Shown: positions 1 through 6,222 of the stretch, piece after piece | How positions within the stretch are numbered: the first letter of the stretch is position 1 | Layout: every line of letters begins with the position of its first letter | Assembly (NCBI GenBank): GCA_017513365.1 | Contig: JAFXFY010000231.1 | Coordinates: forward strand, 1-9,736 | Length of the DNA: 9,736 nt | Source: Alphaproteobacteria bacterium | Lineage (GTDB): Bacteria; Pseudomonadota; Alphaproteobacteria; CAAHEQ01; UBA3637 | Reading direction: 5' to 3' | Made by a program: the position numbers and the translations under genes | Notes under the pieces: model-generated | Seen by the model: the letters and a program-made list of their open reading frames with translations, nothing else | Databases searched by the model: none | Told to the model about the DNA's origin: nothing

Positions 1-117
1 CAATCCAGAGGTGTGGGCACTGGTCTTTTCTGGGAATATTATATTGACTATTTACCTAGTAAAAAGGGTTTCTATAATACTTCTGAATATGCTCGAACAG
101 TCTGTAAGCCCAGATAA
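1..117 (+). CDS. C-terminal fragment of a small cysteine-containing protein, possibly C-type-lectin-like
   Basis: An open frame enters from the left edge and ends at TAA 115-117, giving 38 residues. The fragment contains an aromatic patch, LFWEYY (residues 9-14), and ends SEYARTVCKPR. That ending resembles the end of the secreted protein at 4086-4499 (SSYLALCVPK): in both, an aromatic-Trp segment is followed 24-34 residues later by Tyr, a small residue, Cys and a Pro-basic terminus. I infer that the two belong to the same loose family of exported, disulfide-containing proteins, perhaps with a C-type-lectin-like fold in which the last Cys closes the domain. The start and signal peptide lie outside the window, so neither family nor export can be proved here. 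An intrinsic terminator follows 20 bases downstream, which supports this as a true gene end. Function is not known. Confidence 0.55.
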   Translation, partial: QSRGVGTGLFWEYYIDYLPSKKGFYNTSEYARTVCKPR

Positions 118-137
118 TCAAATAATATTTTATTTTG

Positions 138-166
138 TCCGCCTATGCTGAATGGGCGGATTATTT
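138..166 (+). terminator. Intrinsic terminator after the left-edge gene
   Basis: TCCGCCTA (138-145) pairs with TGGGCGGA (153-160), giving eight base pairs with one T-G wobble around a 7-nt loop. The T-rich stretch TTATTT follows at 161-166. It lies 20 bases after the stop codon at 117 and about 90 bases before nifJ, so it separates the two transcription units. Confidence 0.75.
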
Positions 167-182
167 CTGACATAAAAAACGC

Positions 183-211
183 TGGACAATTTGTTAAAAA
201 AGGTGTAAAAG
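183..211 (+). promoter_or_regulatory. Possible nifJ promoter
   Basis: TGGACA (183-188) is one mismatch from the sigma-70 -35 box. Seventeen bases later comes TAAAAG (206-211), preceded by TG at 204-205, which makes a weak extended -10. An overlapping alternative is TTGTTA (191-196) with TACCAT (214-219), also at 17-base spacing. Since a terminator precedes it, nifJ needs a promoter in 167-256, but the AT-rich sequence does not decide which pair is used. I see no clear operator or FNR-type site. Confidence 0.3.
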
Positions 212-256
212 AATACCATATTTTTATATGATTTTTTTATCACGAAAGGATGAATT

Positions 257-3200
257 ATGTCTGACAATCAAATGAAAATGATGGATGGGAACGGAGCGGC
301 CGCCAGAGTGGCCCATAAACTCAACGAAGTATCCATTATTTACCCGATTACGCCGTCTTCTCCGATGGGGGAATGGGCTGATGCTTGGTCGGCAGCCGGT
401 CACAAAAATATTTGGGGTAAAGTGCCGGAAGTGCTTGAAATGCAATCCGAAGCCGGTGCTATCGGTGCCGTTCACGGGTCTTTGCAAGCCGGTTCTATCA
501 CAACAACGTATACAGCCTCGCAAGGGTTATTGTTGATGATTCCGAATATGTATAAAATTGCGGGCGAACTCACACCCTTTGTGATGCATGTGGCAGCCCG
601 TACGGTGGCGGCTCATGCTCTGTCCATTTTCGGTGATCACTCTGACGTGATGGCTTGCCGTCAAACGGGTTTTGCGATGTTGGCATCTTCCAATGTGCAA
701 GAGGCGCAAGATTTTGCCGCTATTGCTCAAATGGCAACATTTAAATCTCGGGTGCCGTTTATTCACTTTTTTGACGGGTTCAGAACATCTCATGAAATTA
801 ATAAAATGACGCCTCTGTCCGATGAGGATTTAAAGGCTTTAATGGCGGATATTCCAACGGACTTTATCGGTAAAAATGCCTTAACACCGGATAATCCGAA
901 AGTGCGTGGAACGGCTCAAAATCCGGACGTATTCTTCCAAATTCGTGAAGCATCCAACAAATACTATAATGCGGTACCGGCGCACGTGGAATCGGCTATG
1001 CAAAAATTTGCTGAAGTTTCCGGTCGTCGTTATCATTTAGTGGATTACACAGGCGCCACAGATGCCGAACAAGTTGTCGTTGTGATGGGGTCGGGTGCCG
1101 AAACGTTAAGTGAAACAATTAACGTATTAAATATGTCCGGCACAAAATATGGTGTGATGAATGTGCATTTATATCGTCCGTTCCCGAAAGAGGCCTTTAT
1201 TAATGCCTTACCGAAAACGGCCAAAACCGTTGTGGTATTGGACAGAACAAAAGAGGCCGGCTCGGTCGGTGAACCGCTTTACTTAGATGTTGTTTCCACA
1301 TTGGCTGAAGGAATGACCAGCGGTAAAATTGAGATAATGCCGAAAGTCCTCGGTGGTCGTTATGGGTTATCTTCAAAAGAATTTACGCCGGCAATGGCTA
1401 AGGCCGTTTTGGAAAATACGACCAAAAATCACTTTACGATTGGTATTGAAGATGACGTGACCCATTTGTCTTTGCCGTATGATGACACATTTGATATTGA
1501 ATCTGATGAAGTCAGCCGTTGCCTCTTCTTTGGACTTGGTTCTGATGGAACGGTTGGGGCCAATAAAAACTCAATTAAAATTATTGCCGATGAGGGTGGT
1601 TATTACGGGCAAGCCTACTTTGTGTACGATTCCAAAAAATCTGGTGCGATGACGGCGTCTCATTTACGGTTTTCCAAAAATCCGATTAAGGCTCCATACT
1701 TAATTAATTCGGCAAATTTTGTGGCCTGTCACCATATGCCGTTTATGCACAAATTGGATATTTTAAAATATGCGGCCAAAAATGCGGTATTGTTGTTAAA
1801 TTCATCCGAAACACCGGATAAGGTGTGGGATTCTCTGCCGGTTGAAGTGCAACAAGAAATCATTGATAAAAATATCAAATTGTATGCGATTGATGCGGTA
1901 AAAGTGGCCGGGGATAACGGTATGGGACGCAGAACAAACACCATTATGCAAACGTGTTTCTTTGCGATTTCCGGTGTGTTGCCGAAAGATGAAGCCATTG
2001 AAAAAATCAAAAAATCCATTACGAAAACTTACCTGAGAAAAGGGCAAGAAATTGTGGATGCCAATATACGGGCGGTTGATGCGGCATTGGCTCACTTACA
2101 TGAAATTACGATTGGCGAGGCAACCTCTAAAATTCATAAACAAGCCGGTGTCCCAGATTATGCCCCTGAACTCATTAAACAAGTTACTGGTAAAATCATT
2201 GAGGGCGAAGGCGACAGTTTGCCGGTCAGTGCTTTTGAATGGACGGCAGACGGTACTTGGCCGACCGATACGGCAAAATATGAAAAACGCCGTATTGCGA
2301 CTCAGTTGCCGTGTTGGGATTCTGAACTGTGTATTCAATGTGGTAAGTGTATCAGCGTTTGCCCACATGCGGCGATTCGCTCTAAAGTAATGACGAAAGA
2401 GGCTTTACAAAAAGCGCCCTCTACCTTTAAAGCCGTTCCTTACAAGGGTAAAGAATTTTTGGGTGATTACTATACCATTCAAGTGGCTCCGGAAGATTGT
2501 ACGGGTTGTTCCTTGTGCACCCAAGTGTGTCCGGTTAAAAATAAACAAAATCCGGATTTGACGGCAGTTAATATGGAACCGGCCGATAAGTTAATGGATA
2601 ATGAAATTCAAAACTATGATTTCTTTAAGTCCTTACCGGAAGCCGACAGAACAAAACTCTCGCCAAAACTGATTAAATCGGTCAGTTTGATGCAACCGTT
2701 GTTTGAGTTTTCGGGGGCTTGTGCCGGTTGTGGCGAAACACCGTATGTGAAAATGGTCACACAATTGTTTGGGGACAGATTGATTGTCGCCAATGCAACG
2801 GGATGTTCTTCTATTTACAGCGGTAACTTACCGACAACACCGTATGCCAAAAATGCCGAAGGACGTGGGCCCAGTTGGGCAAACTCTTTGTTTGAAGATA
2901 ATGCCGAATTCGGGCTTGGGATGCGTGTGTCCGTAGATACAAAAACGGCTATGGCTGTTCAGTTGTTGCAAGAACTGTCCGCCGATATCGGGGATGAGTT
3001 GGTAACGGCTATTATGACAGCCGATCAAACAACCGAGGCCGGTATTGCCCAGCAACGTCGCCATGTGGATAATTTGAAAGTCAGATTGGCCGGATTAAAT
3101 GGGGATAAAGCCAAAATGTTGGCCGAATCTGCTGATTATTTGGTGAAAAAATCCGTGTGGATTTTCGGCGGTGACGGTTGGGCCTATGATATCGGATACG

Positions 3201-3796
3201 GTGGCTTAGACCACGTGCTGTATTCAGGCCGTAATGTCAATATTATGGTGATGGATACCAACGTATATTCCAATACGGGCGGACAACGGTCAAAAGCAAC
3301 ACCAATCGGGGCCAGTGCTAAATTTGCGACGGCCGGTAATGAATTACCTCGTAAGGATTTAGGTATGATTGCCGTATCTTCCGGTAATGTGTATGTGGCC
3401 AGTGTTTCATTGGGTGCTAAAGATTCTCAGGTGTTGCAAGCAATGAATGAAGCCGAATCCTTTGACGGACCATCCTTGATTATTGCCTACAGCCATTGTA
3501 TCGCCCACGGATATGATATTGGTACAAATGGACTTGCTCACCAAAAAATGGCGGTAGAAAGTGGTTTGTGGCCACTGTATCGTTTTGACCCGAGACGCAC
3601 GGCAGAGGGCAAAAATCCATTCCAATTGGATGCCAGACCAACACGTCCGGTGGCGGACTTTATGGCAACCGAAACACGGTTCAAAGTCATTAAACAACAA
3701 AATCCGGATCATTATGATCGTTTGGTGGATGAAGCGCAAAAACAAATTGATAAACGATTCAAATTGTATGAGCGTATGGCCAAAAACGAAGAGTAA
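257..3796 (+). CDS. nifJ: Pyruvate:ferredoxin (flavodoxin) oxidoreductase
   Basis: This cytoplasmic thiamine-diphosphate and iron-sulfur enzyme oxidatively decarboxylates pyruvate with CoA to acetyl-CoA, CO2 and reduced ferredoxin or flavodoxin, the central step of anaerobic pyruvate use. At 1179 residues it is a full-length single-chain PFOR. The N-terminal pyruvate-binding domain has YPITPSSPMGEW with Thr32, Glu65 and Arg115, matching Thr31, Glu64 and Arg114 of the Desulfovibrio africanus enzyme. Two ferredoxin-type 4Fe-4S motifs follow: Cys692/695/698/702 and Cys748/751/754/758. Ligands of the proximal cluster are Cys822, Cys825, Cys850 and Cys1081. The ThDP site is GGDGW (971-975), then MDTNVYSNTGGQ with Asn1006. 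All key residues are present. The chain stops soon after the catalytic core, so the C-terminal oxygen-protection extension of D. africanus PFOR appears to be absent (inference from length). The start is supported by AAGGA at 246-250, six bases from ATG. The gene has terminators on both sides and looks monocistronic. Confidence 0.98.
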   Translation: MSDNQMKMMDGNGAAARVAHKLNEVSIIYPITPSSPMGEWADAWSAAGHKNIWGKVPEVLEMQSEAGAIGAVHGSLQAGSITTTYTASQGLLLMIPNMYKIAGELTPFVMHVAARTVAAHALSIFGDHSDVMACRQTGFAMLASSNVQEAQDFAAIAQMATFKSRVPFIHFFDGFRTSHEINKMTPLSDEDLKALMADIPTDFIGKNALTPDNPKVRGTAQNPDVFFQIREASNKYYNAVPAHVESAMQKFAEVSGRRYHLVDYTGATDAEQVVVVMGSGAETLSETINVLNMSGTKYGVMNVHLYRPFPKEAFINALPKTAKTVVVLDRTKEAGSVGEPLYLDVVSTLAEGMTSGKIEIMPKVLGGRYGLSSKEFTPAMAKAVLENTTKNHFTIGIEDDVTHLSLPYDDTFDIESDEVSRCLFFGLGSDGTVGANKNSIKIIADEGGYYGQAYFVYDSKKSGAMTASHLRFSKNPIKAPYLINSANFVACHHMPFMHKLDILKYAAKNAVLLLNSSETPDKVWDSLPVEVQQEIIDKNIKLYAIDAVKVAGDNGMGRRTNTIMQTCFFAISGVLPKDEAIEKIKKSITKTYLRKGQEIVDANIRAVDAALAHLHEITIGEATSKIHKQAGVPDYAPELIKQVTGKIIEGEGDSLPVSAFEWTADGTWPTDTAKYEKRRIATQLPCWDSELCIQCGKCISVCPHAAIRSKVMTKEALQKAPSTFKAVPYKGKEFLGDYYTIQVAPEDCTGCSLCTQVCPVKNKQNPDLTAVNMEPADKLMDNEIQNYDFFKSLPEADRTKLSPKLIKSVSLMQPLFEFSGACAGCGETPYVKMVTQLFGDRLIVANATGCSSIYSGNLPTTPYAKNAEGRGPSWANSLFEDNAEFGLGMRVSVDTKTAMAVQLLQELSADIGDELVTAIMTADQTTEAGIAQQRRHVDNLKVRLAGLNGDKAKMLAESADYLVKKSVWIFGGDGWAYDIGYGGLDHVLYSGRNVNIMVMDTNVYSNTGGQRSKATPIGASAKFATAGNELPRKDLGMIAVSSGNVYVASVSLGAKDSQVLQAMNEAESFDGPSLIIAYSHCIAHGYDIGTNGLAHQKMAVESGLWPLYRFDPRRTAEGKNPFQLDARPTRPVADFMATETRFKVIKQQNPDHYDRLVDEAQKQIDKRFKLYERMAKNEE

Positions 3797-3813
3797 GTGT
3801 TTTAAACCTTTTG

Positions 3814-3846
3814 AAAAATCCCTGTCGGTTCGGCAGGGATTTTTTT
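3814..3846 (+). terminator. Intrinsic terminator of nifJ
   Basis: AAAATCCCTGTC (from 3815) pairs with GGCAGGGATTTT around a short GGTTC loop and runs into seven Ts (3840-3846). The stem is about 12 bp with one T-G pair. It begins about 18 bases after the nifJ stop. Confidence 0.9.
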
Positions 3847-3848
3847 GC

Positions 3849-3877
3849 TTGCAACAAAATCAAAAATTTGCTAACTT
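3849..3877 (+). promoter_or_regulatory. Candidate promoter for the structured RNA and the gene at 4086
   Basis: TTGCAA (3849-3854, four of six -35 consensus bases) and TAACTT (3872-3877, weak -10) are separated by exactly 17 bases of AT-rich spacer, just after the nifJ terminator. The predicted start would be near A3884, immediately before the first hairpin of the foldable RNA. I see no room for a promoter between the 4036-4059 terminator and the ATG at 4086, so the downstream gene probably uses this start as well. Confidence 0.4.
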
Positions 3878-3883
3878 GAGTCC

Positions 3884-4059
3884 AAGGCAAGAGTTTTGCC
3901 CCGGGGTTCACAAACCTCTTTAAACCTGTCCTGCGATGTGGGACATAAAACCTTCCAACAGCGGTTGGAAGATGATAAAATAACCCAATCGGGTGAATAT
4001 ATCATACTATTTGGTTTAAGTAGTTTGTGACTTCCAACCACTTTTTTAAGTGGTTTTTT
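3884..4059 (+). ncRNA. Structured RNA of unrecognised family: small RNA or regulatory leader
   Basis: No protein-coding frame is convincing here, but the sequence folds densely. Hairpin A is GGCAA 3886-3890 with TTGCC 3896-3900. A long closing helix pairs 3903-3926 with 4013-4035: 4 bp (GGGG/TTCC), a mismatch, eight perfect pairs (TCACAAAC/GTTTGTGA), a 2x2 loop, then CTTTAAACC with GGTTTAAG, leaving one bulged T. Inside it sit three hairpins: TGTCCT 3927-3932 with GGGACA 3940-3945; CTTCCAAC 3952-3959 with GTTGGAAG 3964-3971; and ATGATA 3972-3977 with TATCAT 4000-4005, capped by ACCC/GGGT. An intrinsic terminator abuts the helix at 4036. The fold was done by eye, without energies. I do not match it to 6S, SRP, tmRNA, RNase P or a common riboswitch. 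A free sRNA and a leader of the 4086 gene are both compatible with it. Confidence 0.5.
4036..4059 (+). terminator. Intrinsic terminator at the end of the structured RNA, just before the 4086 gene
   Basis: AACCACTT (4036-4043) pairs perfectly with AAGTGGTT (4048-4055) around a TTTT loop, and the run of six Ts (4054-4059) follows. It ends 26 bases before the ATG of the secreted-protein gene and 12 bases before its Shine-Dalgarno. Readthrough would therefore be needed to express that gene from the promoter at 3849-3877. Confidence 0.8.
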
Positions 4060-4070
4060 GTTAATTCAAA

Positions 4071-4080
4071 AAAGGAGGTT
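4071..4080 (+). promoter_or_regulatory. Exceptionally strong Shine-Dalgarno of the 4086 gene
   Basis: AAAGGAGGTT contains the near-complete anti-16S complement AAGGAGGT (4072-4079), six bases before ATG 4086. Other genes in the window have only AGGA-, AGGGA- or GGAG-grade sites. AACCTCTTT at 3913-3921 in the upstream RNA is complementary to it apart from one bulged G, so it could mask the site in an alternative fold (inference). Confidence 0.75.
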
Positions 4081-4085
4081 ATAAA

Positions 4086-4499
4086 ATGAAAAAAATTTTT
4101 ATGTTGACATGTGGCTTAATAATCTTTTCTGTCAGTACATTGGCAGAAGAAACAATAAAACGTCCTTGTGCGAATGGTGCCGGAGAAATTATAGAAGGTA
4201 CCATCACAAAAACGCCTTATTGTATCAGTAATAATTCCATGAATTGGTGGAATGCTTATGCTTGGTGTGATTCACTGAATATGCGATTGTTTGATATGAA
4301 CAAAGATTGTGCCTTTCAATCGGACTCTTCGGATAGGTGTCCTAACTTGACGGGTATTACCAGTACCTCCGGATACTATGTTTGGACTCAAACAGTATGT
4401 GCGGATGGAACTCAATATATCAGAGCCCCTGAAAGTGGACATACGCTGTGTTTACCAAGAGATATCTCTTCTTATTTAGCCTTATGTGTTCCAAAATAA
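4086..4499 (+). CDS. Small secreted cysteine-rich protein, possibly C-type-lectin-like
   Basis: The 137-residue product starts with a classic Sec signal peptide: MKK, a hydrophobic core (residues 4-17), and a likely signal peptidase I site after Ala20 (STLA|EE). The mature part has eight cysteines (28, 46, 61, 75, 85, 105, 122, 134), enough for four disulfides in the periplasm or outside the cell. The central segment MNWWNAYAWCDSLNMRLFD (52-70) resembles the Trp/Ala/Cys/Leu helix pattern of C-type-lectin-like domains. The later YYVWT (97-101) and the closing Cys134 fit the Trp strand and final disulfide of that fold. The match was judged by eye and is uncertain. Function is unknown; adhesion or surface binding is only a guess. 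Expression probably depends on readthrough of the terminator at 4036-4059. The end at 1-117 is similar, so the two genes may be paralogues flanking nifJ. Confidence 0.85.
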   Translation: MKKIFMLTCGLIIFSVSTLAEETIKRPCANGAGEIIEGTITKTPYCISNNSMNWWNAYAWCDSLNMRLFDMNKDCAFQSDSSDRCPNLTGITSTSGYYVWTQTVCADGTQYIRAPESGHTLCLPRDISSYLALCVPK

Positions 4500-4522
4500 T
4501 GATGGTTCGTGTTTTTGAACAA

Positions 4523-4558
4523 TCTATACTGACAGTGGGTATAGAGTTTATTTCTTTT
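4523..4558 (+). terminator. Probable terminator of the 4086 gene, overlapping the end of the DUF721 gene
   Basis: TCTATAC (4523-4529) pairs with GTATAGA (4539-4545) around a 9-nt loop. It is followed by the T-rich GTTTATTTCTTTTT (4546-4559), which is also the minus-strand AAA-rich end of the converging gene. On the plus strand it looks like a modest terminator. On the minus strand the stem lacks a good T tract, so termination of the tgt transcript here is less clear. Confidence 0.45.
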
Positions 4559-5036
4559 TCAGCATCGCTTCGCCGACGGCATAGGTGCGTTCACGTAAAT
4601 CTTCATCCTCAATTAAGGCAACCTTATCGGTTAACTCTTTTAATTTTTTAGGATCTATCGGACGTTTTGTTTCCAGTTTCGGCATAGATAGTTTAAGAGA
4701 ACCTTGTATCATCTTAATATGCGATACGGCCGGATAACCGAAAAAGGCATTTACACGTTCTATAACACGGCGTTTTTGGTGTTCAAATAGCATAGCAAAG
4801 GCACCACCTGCTGTTTTGACAACCAATGTCCCTTTACTGCGAGAGTTTCCTTCAAATGTCAATTTTTCGGGTTTAACCCCTTTGGCTAAATCGGGACCGA
4901 CAATGTCCTCCCAACTTTCCAGTATATCGGCTCCGGAAAAACCTCTAGCCCCTAATGCTTGACGGGTTAATACCCGAATTTCCGGCACCAAAGTGGCCAG
5001 GCCTTCATAATCTCGTCTGCCGTTTTCCTTGACCAT
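4548..5036 (-). CDS. dciA: DUF721 family protein, DciA-like replicative helicase loader candidate
   Basis: The 162-residue protein has the hallmarks of DUF721. ESWEDIVGPDLAKGVKPEKL (40-59) contains the conserved Trp42 and Gly47. A beta-rich stretch, GTLVVKTAGGAFAMLFEH (69-86), follows, then a helix, RRVIERVNAFFGYPAVSHIK, with the conserved small-aromatic-Gly turn. The charged C-terminal helix (about 128-162) is common in alphaproteobacterial members. DUF721 proteins of the DciA type interact with the replicative helicase DnaB and help load it in bacteria that lack DnaC. By homology this one may do the same in the cytoplasm, but nothing in the window tests that. It starts at an ATG whose A is the last base of the tgt stop (TAATG), so it should be translationally coupled to tgt. 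A modest GGA (5044-5046, minus strand) lies upstream. It converges with the gene at 4086-4499. Confidence 0.85.
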   Translation of the reverse strand: MVKENGRRDYEGLATLVPEIRVLTRQALGARGFSGADILESWEDIVGPDLAKGVKPEKLTFEGNSRSKGTLVVKTAGGAFAMLFEHQKRRVIERVNAFFGYPAVSHIKMIQGSLKLSMPKLETKRPIDPKKLKELTDKVALIEDEDLRERTYAVGEAMLKKK

Positions 5037-6151
5037 TACATTTTCCGATCATGTGCATATTTTGCCATAAACTCATCATGGAATTGTTGATAACGATTTT
5101 CCTCAATAGCCAAACGAATTTGACGCATTAAGTTTTGATAAAAATGGATGTTATGTTGGGTCAGCAACATACTCCCCAAAATTTCACCGGCTCTGATGAG
5201 GTGATGAATATAGCCCCGTGTATAATGTGTGCAAGCCGGACAAGTGCATTCGGCATCTAATGGTGAATGGTCATCTATATGGCATGCATTACGCATATTC
5301 AAAACACCGTGACTGGTAAAGGCTTGACCGGTACGCCCTGACCGAGACGGCATCACGCAATCAAACATATCAACGCCTCTTAATACCGAACCAACAATAT
5401 CGGATGGGCGACCAACCCCCATTAAATAGCGAGGTTTGTCATCCGGCAAGCTAGAGGCTGTATAATCCAGTACGGAAAACATCATTTCTTGACCTTCACC
5501 AACGGCTAATCCCCCAATGGCATAACCGTCAAAACCGATATCTGTTAGGGCTTTAATAGATTGCATACGTAAATCTTCATGCATACCACCTTGGACAATA
5601 CCGAAAATGCCGTATCCCGCGCGGTCTTTAAAGGCATCTTTAGAGCGCTTAGCCCACCGCATAGACATTTCCATAGATTTTTTAACCGCTGGTTTGGGGG
5701 ACGGATATTTAATACATTCATCAAACGCCATCGTAATATTGGAATCTAATAAATATTGAATTTCCATAGACCGTTCCGGCGATAGCATATGCTTTGACCC
5801 GTCAATGTGGGATTGAAAAGAAACCCCTTCTTCAGTGATTTTTCTAAGCCCAGATAAGCTCATGACTTGAAAACCGCCGGAATCGGTTAAAATCGGTCCG
5901 TGCCAATTCATAAATTTATGCAATCCACCGAATGAGGCTACTCGTTCAGCAGTGGGTCTTAACATTAAATGGTAGGTGTTGCCTAAAATGATTTCTGCCC
6001 CCGTTGATTTTACCATTTCGGGGGTCATTGCCTTAACAGTGCCACATGTCCCAACGGGCATAAAGGCAGGTGTTTGAATTGTGCCGTGAGCTGTTTCAAG
6101 TTCTCCACGGCGCGCTTTGTTTTCTGTCGTTTTTAAATTAAATTTTAACAT
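5036..6151 (-). CDS. tgt: Queuine tRNA-ribosyltransferase (tRNA-guanine transglycosylase)
   Basis: Tgt swaps guanine 34 in the anticodon of Asp, Asn, His and Tyr tRNAs for preQ1, the first tRNA-level step of queuosine synthesis. It works in the cytoplasm as a zinc-containing TIM barrel. From ATG 6151 the product has 371 residues. Visible motifs are TPAFMPVGT, the substrate-pocket TDSGGFQ (Asp90), GIVQGG (185-190), GGLAVGEG, and FDCVMPSRSGR with the nucleophile Asp264. The zinc ligands are Cys302, Cys304, Cys307 and His333, the same numbers as in E. coli Tgt, which supports ATG 6151. An in-frame TTG at 6157 would add two residues; the upstream AGAAAG is weak and spaces better to that TTG, so the longer form is not excluded. 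tgt overlaps dciA by one base and is divergent from lepB. No preQ1 synthesis or queuosine genes are in the window. Confidence 0.97.
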   Translation of the reverse strand: MLKFNLKTTENKARRGELETAHGTIQTPAFMPVGTCGTVKAMTPEMVKSTGAEIILGNTYHLMLRPTAERVASFGGLHKFMNWHGPILTDSGGFQVMSLSGLRKITEEGVSFQSHIDGSKHMLSPERSMEIQYLLDSNITMAFDECIKYPSPKPAVKKSMEMSMRWAKRSKDAFKDRAGYGIFGIVQGGMHEDLRMQSIKALTDIGFDGYAIGGLAVGEGQEMMFSVLDYTASSLPDDKPRYLMGVGRPSDIVGSVLRGVDMFDCVMPSRSGRTGQAFTSHGVLNMRNACHIDDHSPLDAECTCPACTHYTRGYIHHLIRAGEILGSMLLTQHNIHFYQNLMRQIRLAIEENRYQQFHDEFMAKYAHDRKM

Positions 6152-6222
6152 GGACAATTTTTTCTTTCTGTGCTATATGTTTTGTAATAGTAAAAAAATA
6201 TCATAAAAAGGATAAAATTTCA
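6152..6222. promoter_or_regulatory. Divergent intergenic region between tgt and lepB
   Basis: This 71-base AT-rich gap must hold or receive the start signals of both divergent units. On the plus strand TATCAT (6199-6204) is five of six to a -10, but no good -35 lies 16-18 bases upstream and it would leave almost no leader. AAGGA (6208-6212) is the lepB Shine-Dalgarno, ten bases from ATG 6223. On the minus strand CATATAG (6174-6180 region) is -10-like without a convincing -35. I see no hairpin or clear operator. Confidence 0.3.

Noticed and set aside
2052..2390. Plus-strand 112-codon frame and several 80-112-codon minus-strand frames within nifJ
   Set aside because: nifJ is intact across the whole interval with all cluster ligands, and the alternative frames show no domain motifs or ribosome sites.
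3903..3918. tRNA- or tmRNA-like T-arm (GGTTCACAAACC)
   Set aside because: The loop does not fit the TTCRANT consensus and no acceptor or anticodon arms can be built around it.
3561..3923. Plus-strand 120-codon open frame across the nifJ end and into the structured RNA
   Set aside because: It lies out of frame inside nifJ, crosses the nifJ terminator, has no domain-like sequence and is explained by nifJ composition.
3884..4059. Assignment of the structured RNA to 6S RNA because of its length (about 175 nt)
   Set aside because: The drawn fold is a closing helix with three internal hairpins and not the single long hairpin with a central bubble typical of 6S. An Rfam search would settle it.
4086..4130. 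Lipoprotein signal with Cys9 (MLTCG)
   Set aside because: The cysteine comes before most of the hydrophobic core and the preceding residues do not fit a lipobox. A signal peptidase I site after Ala20 is better.
6152..6157. TTG start for tgt two codons upstream
   Set aside because: ATG 6151 gives catalytic and zinc residue numbers identical to E. coli Tgt. The upstream purine stretch is weak, so TTG is possible but less likely.
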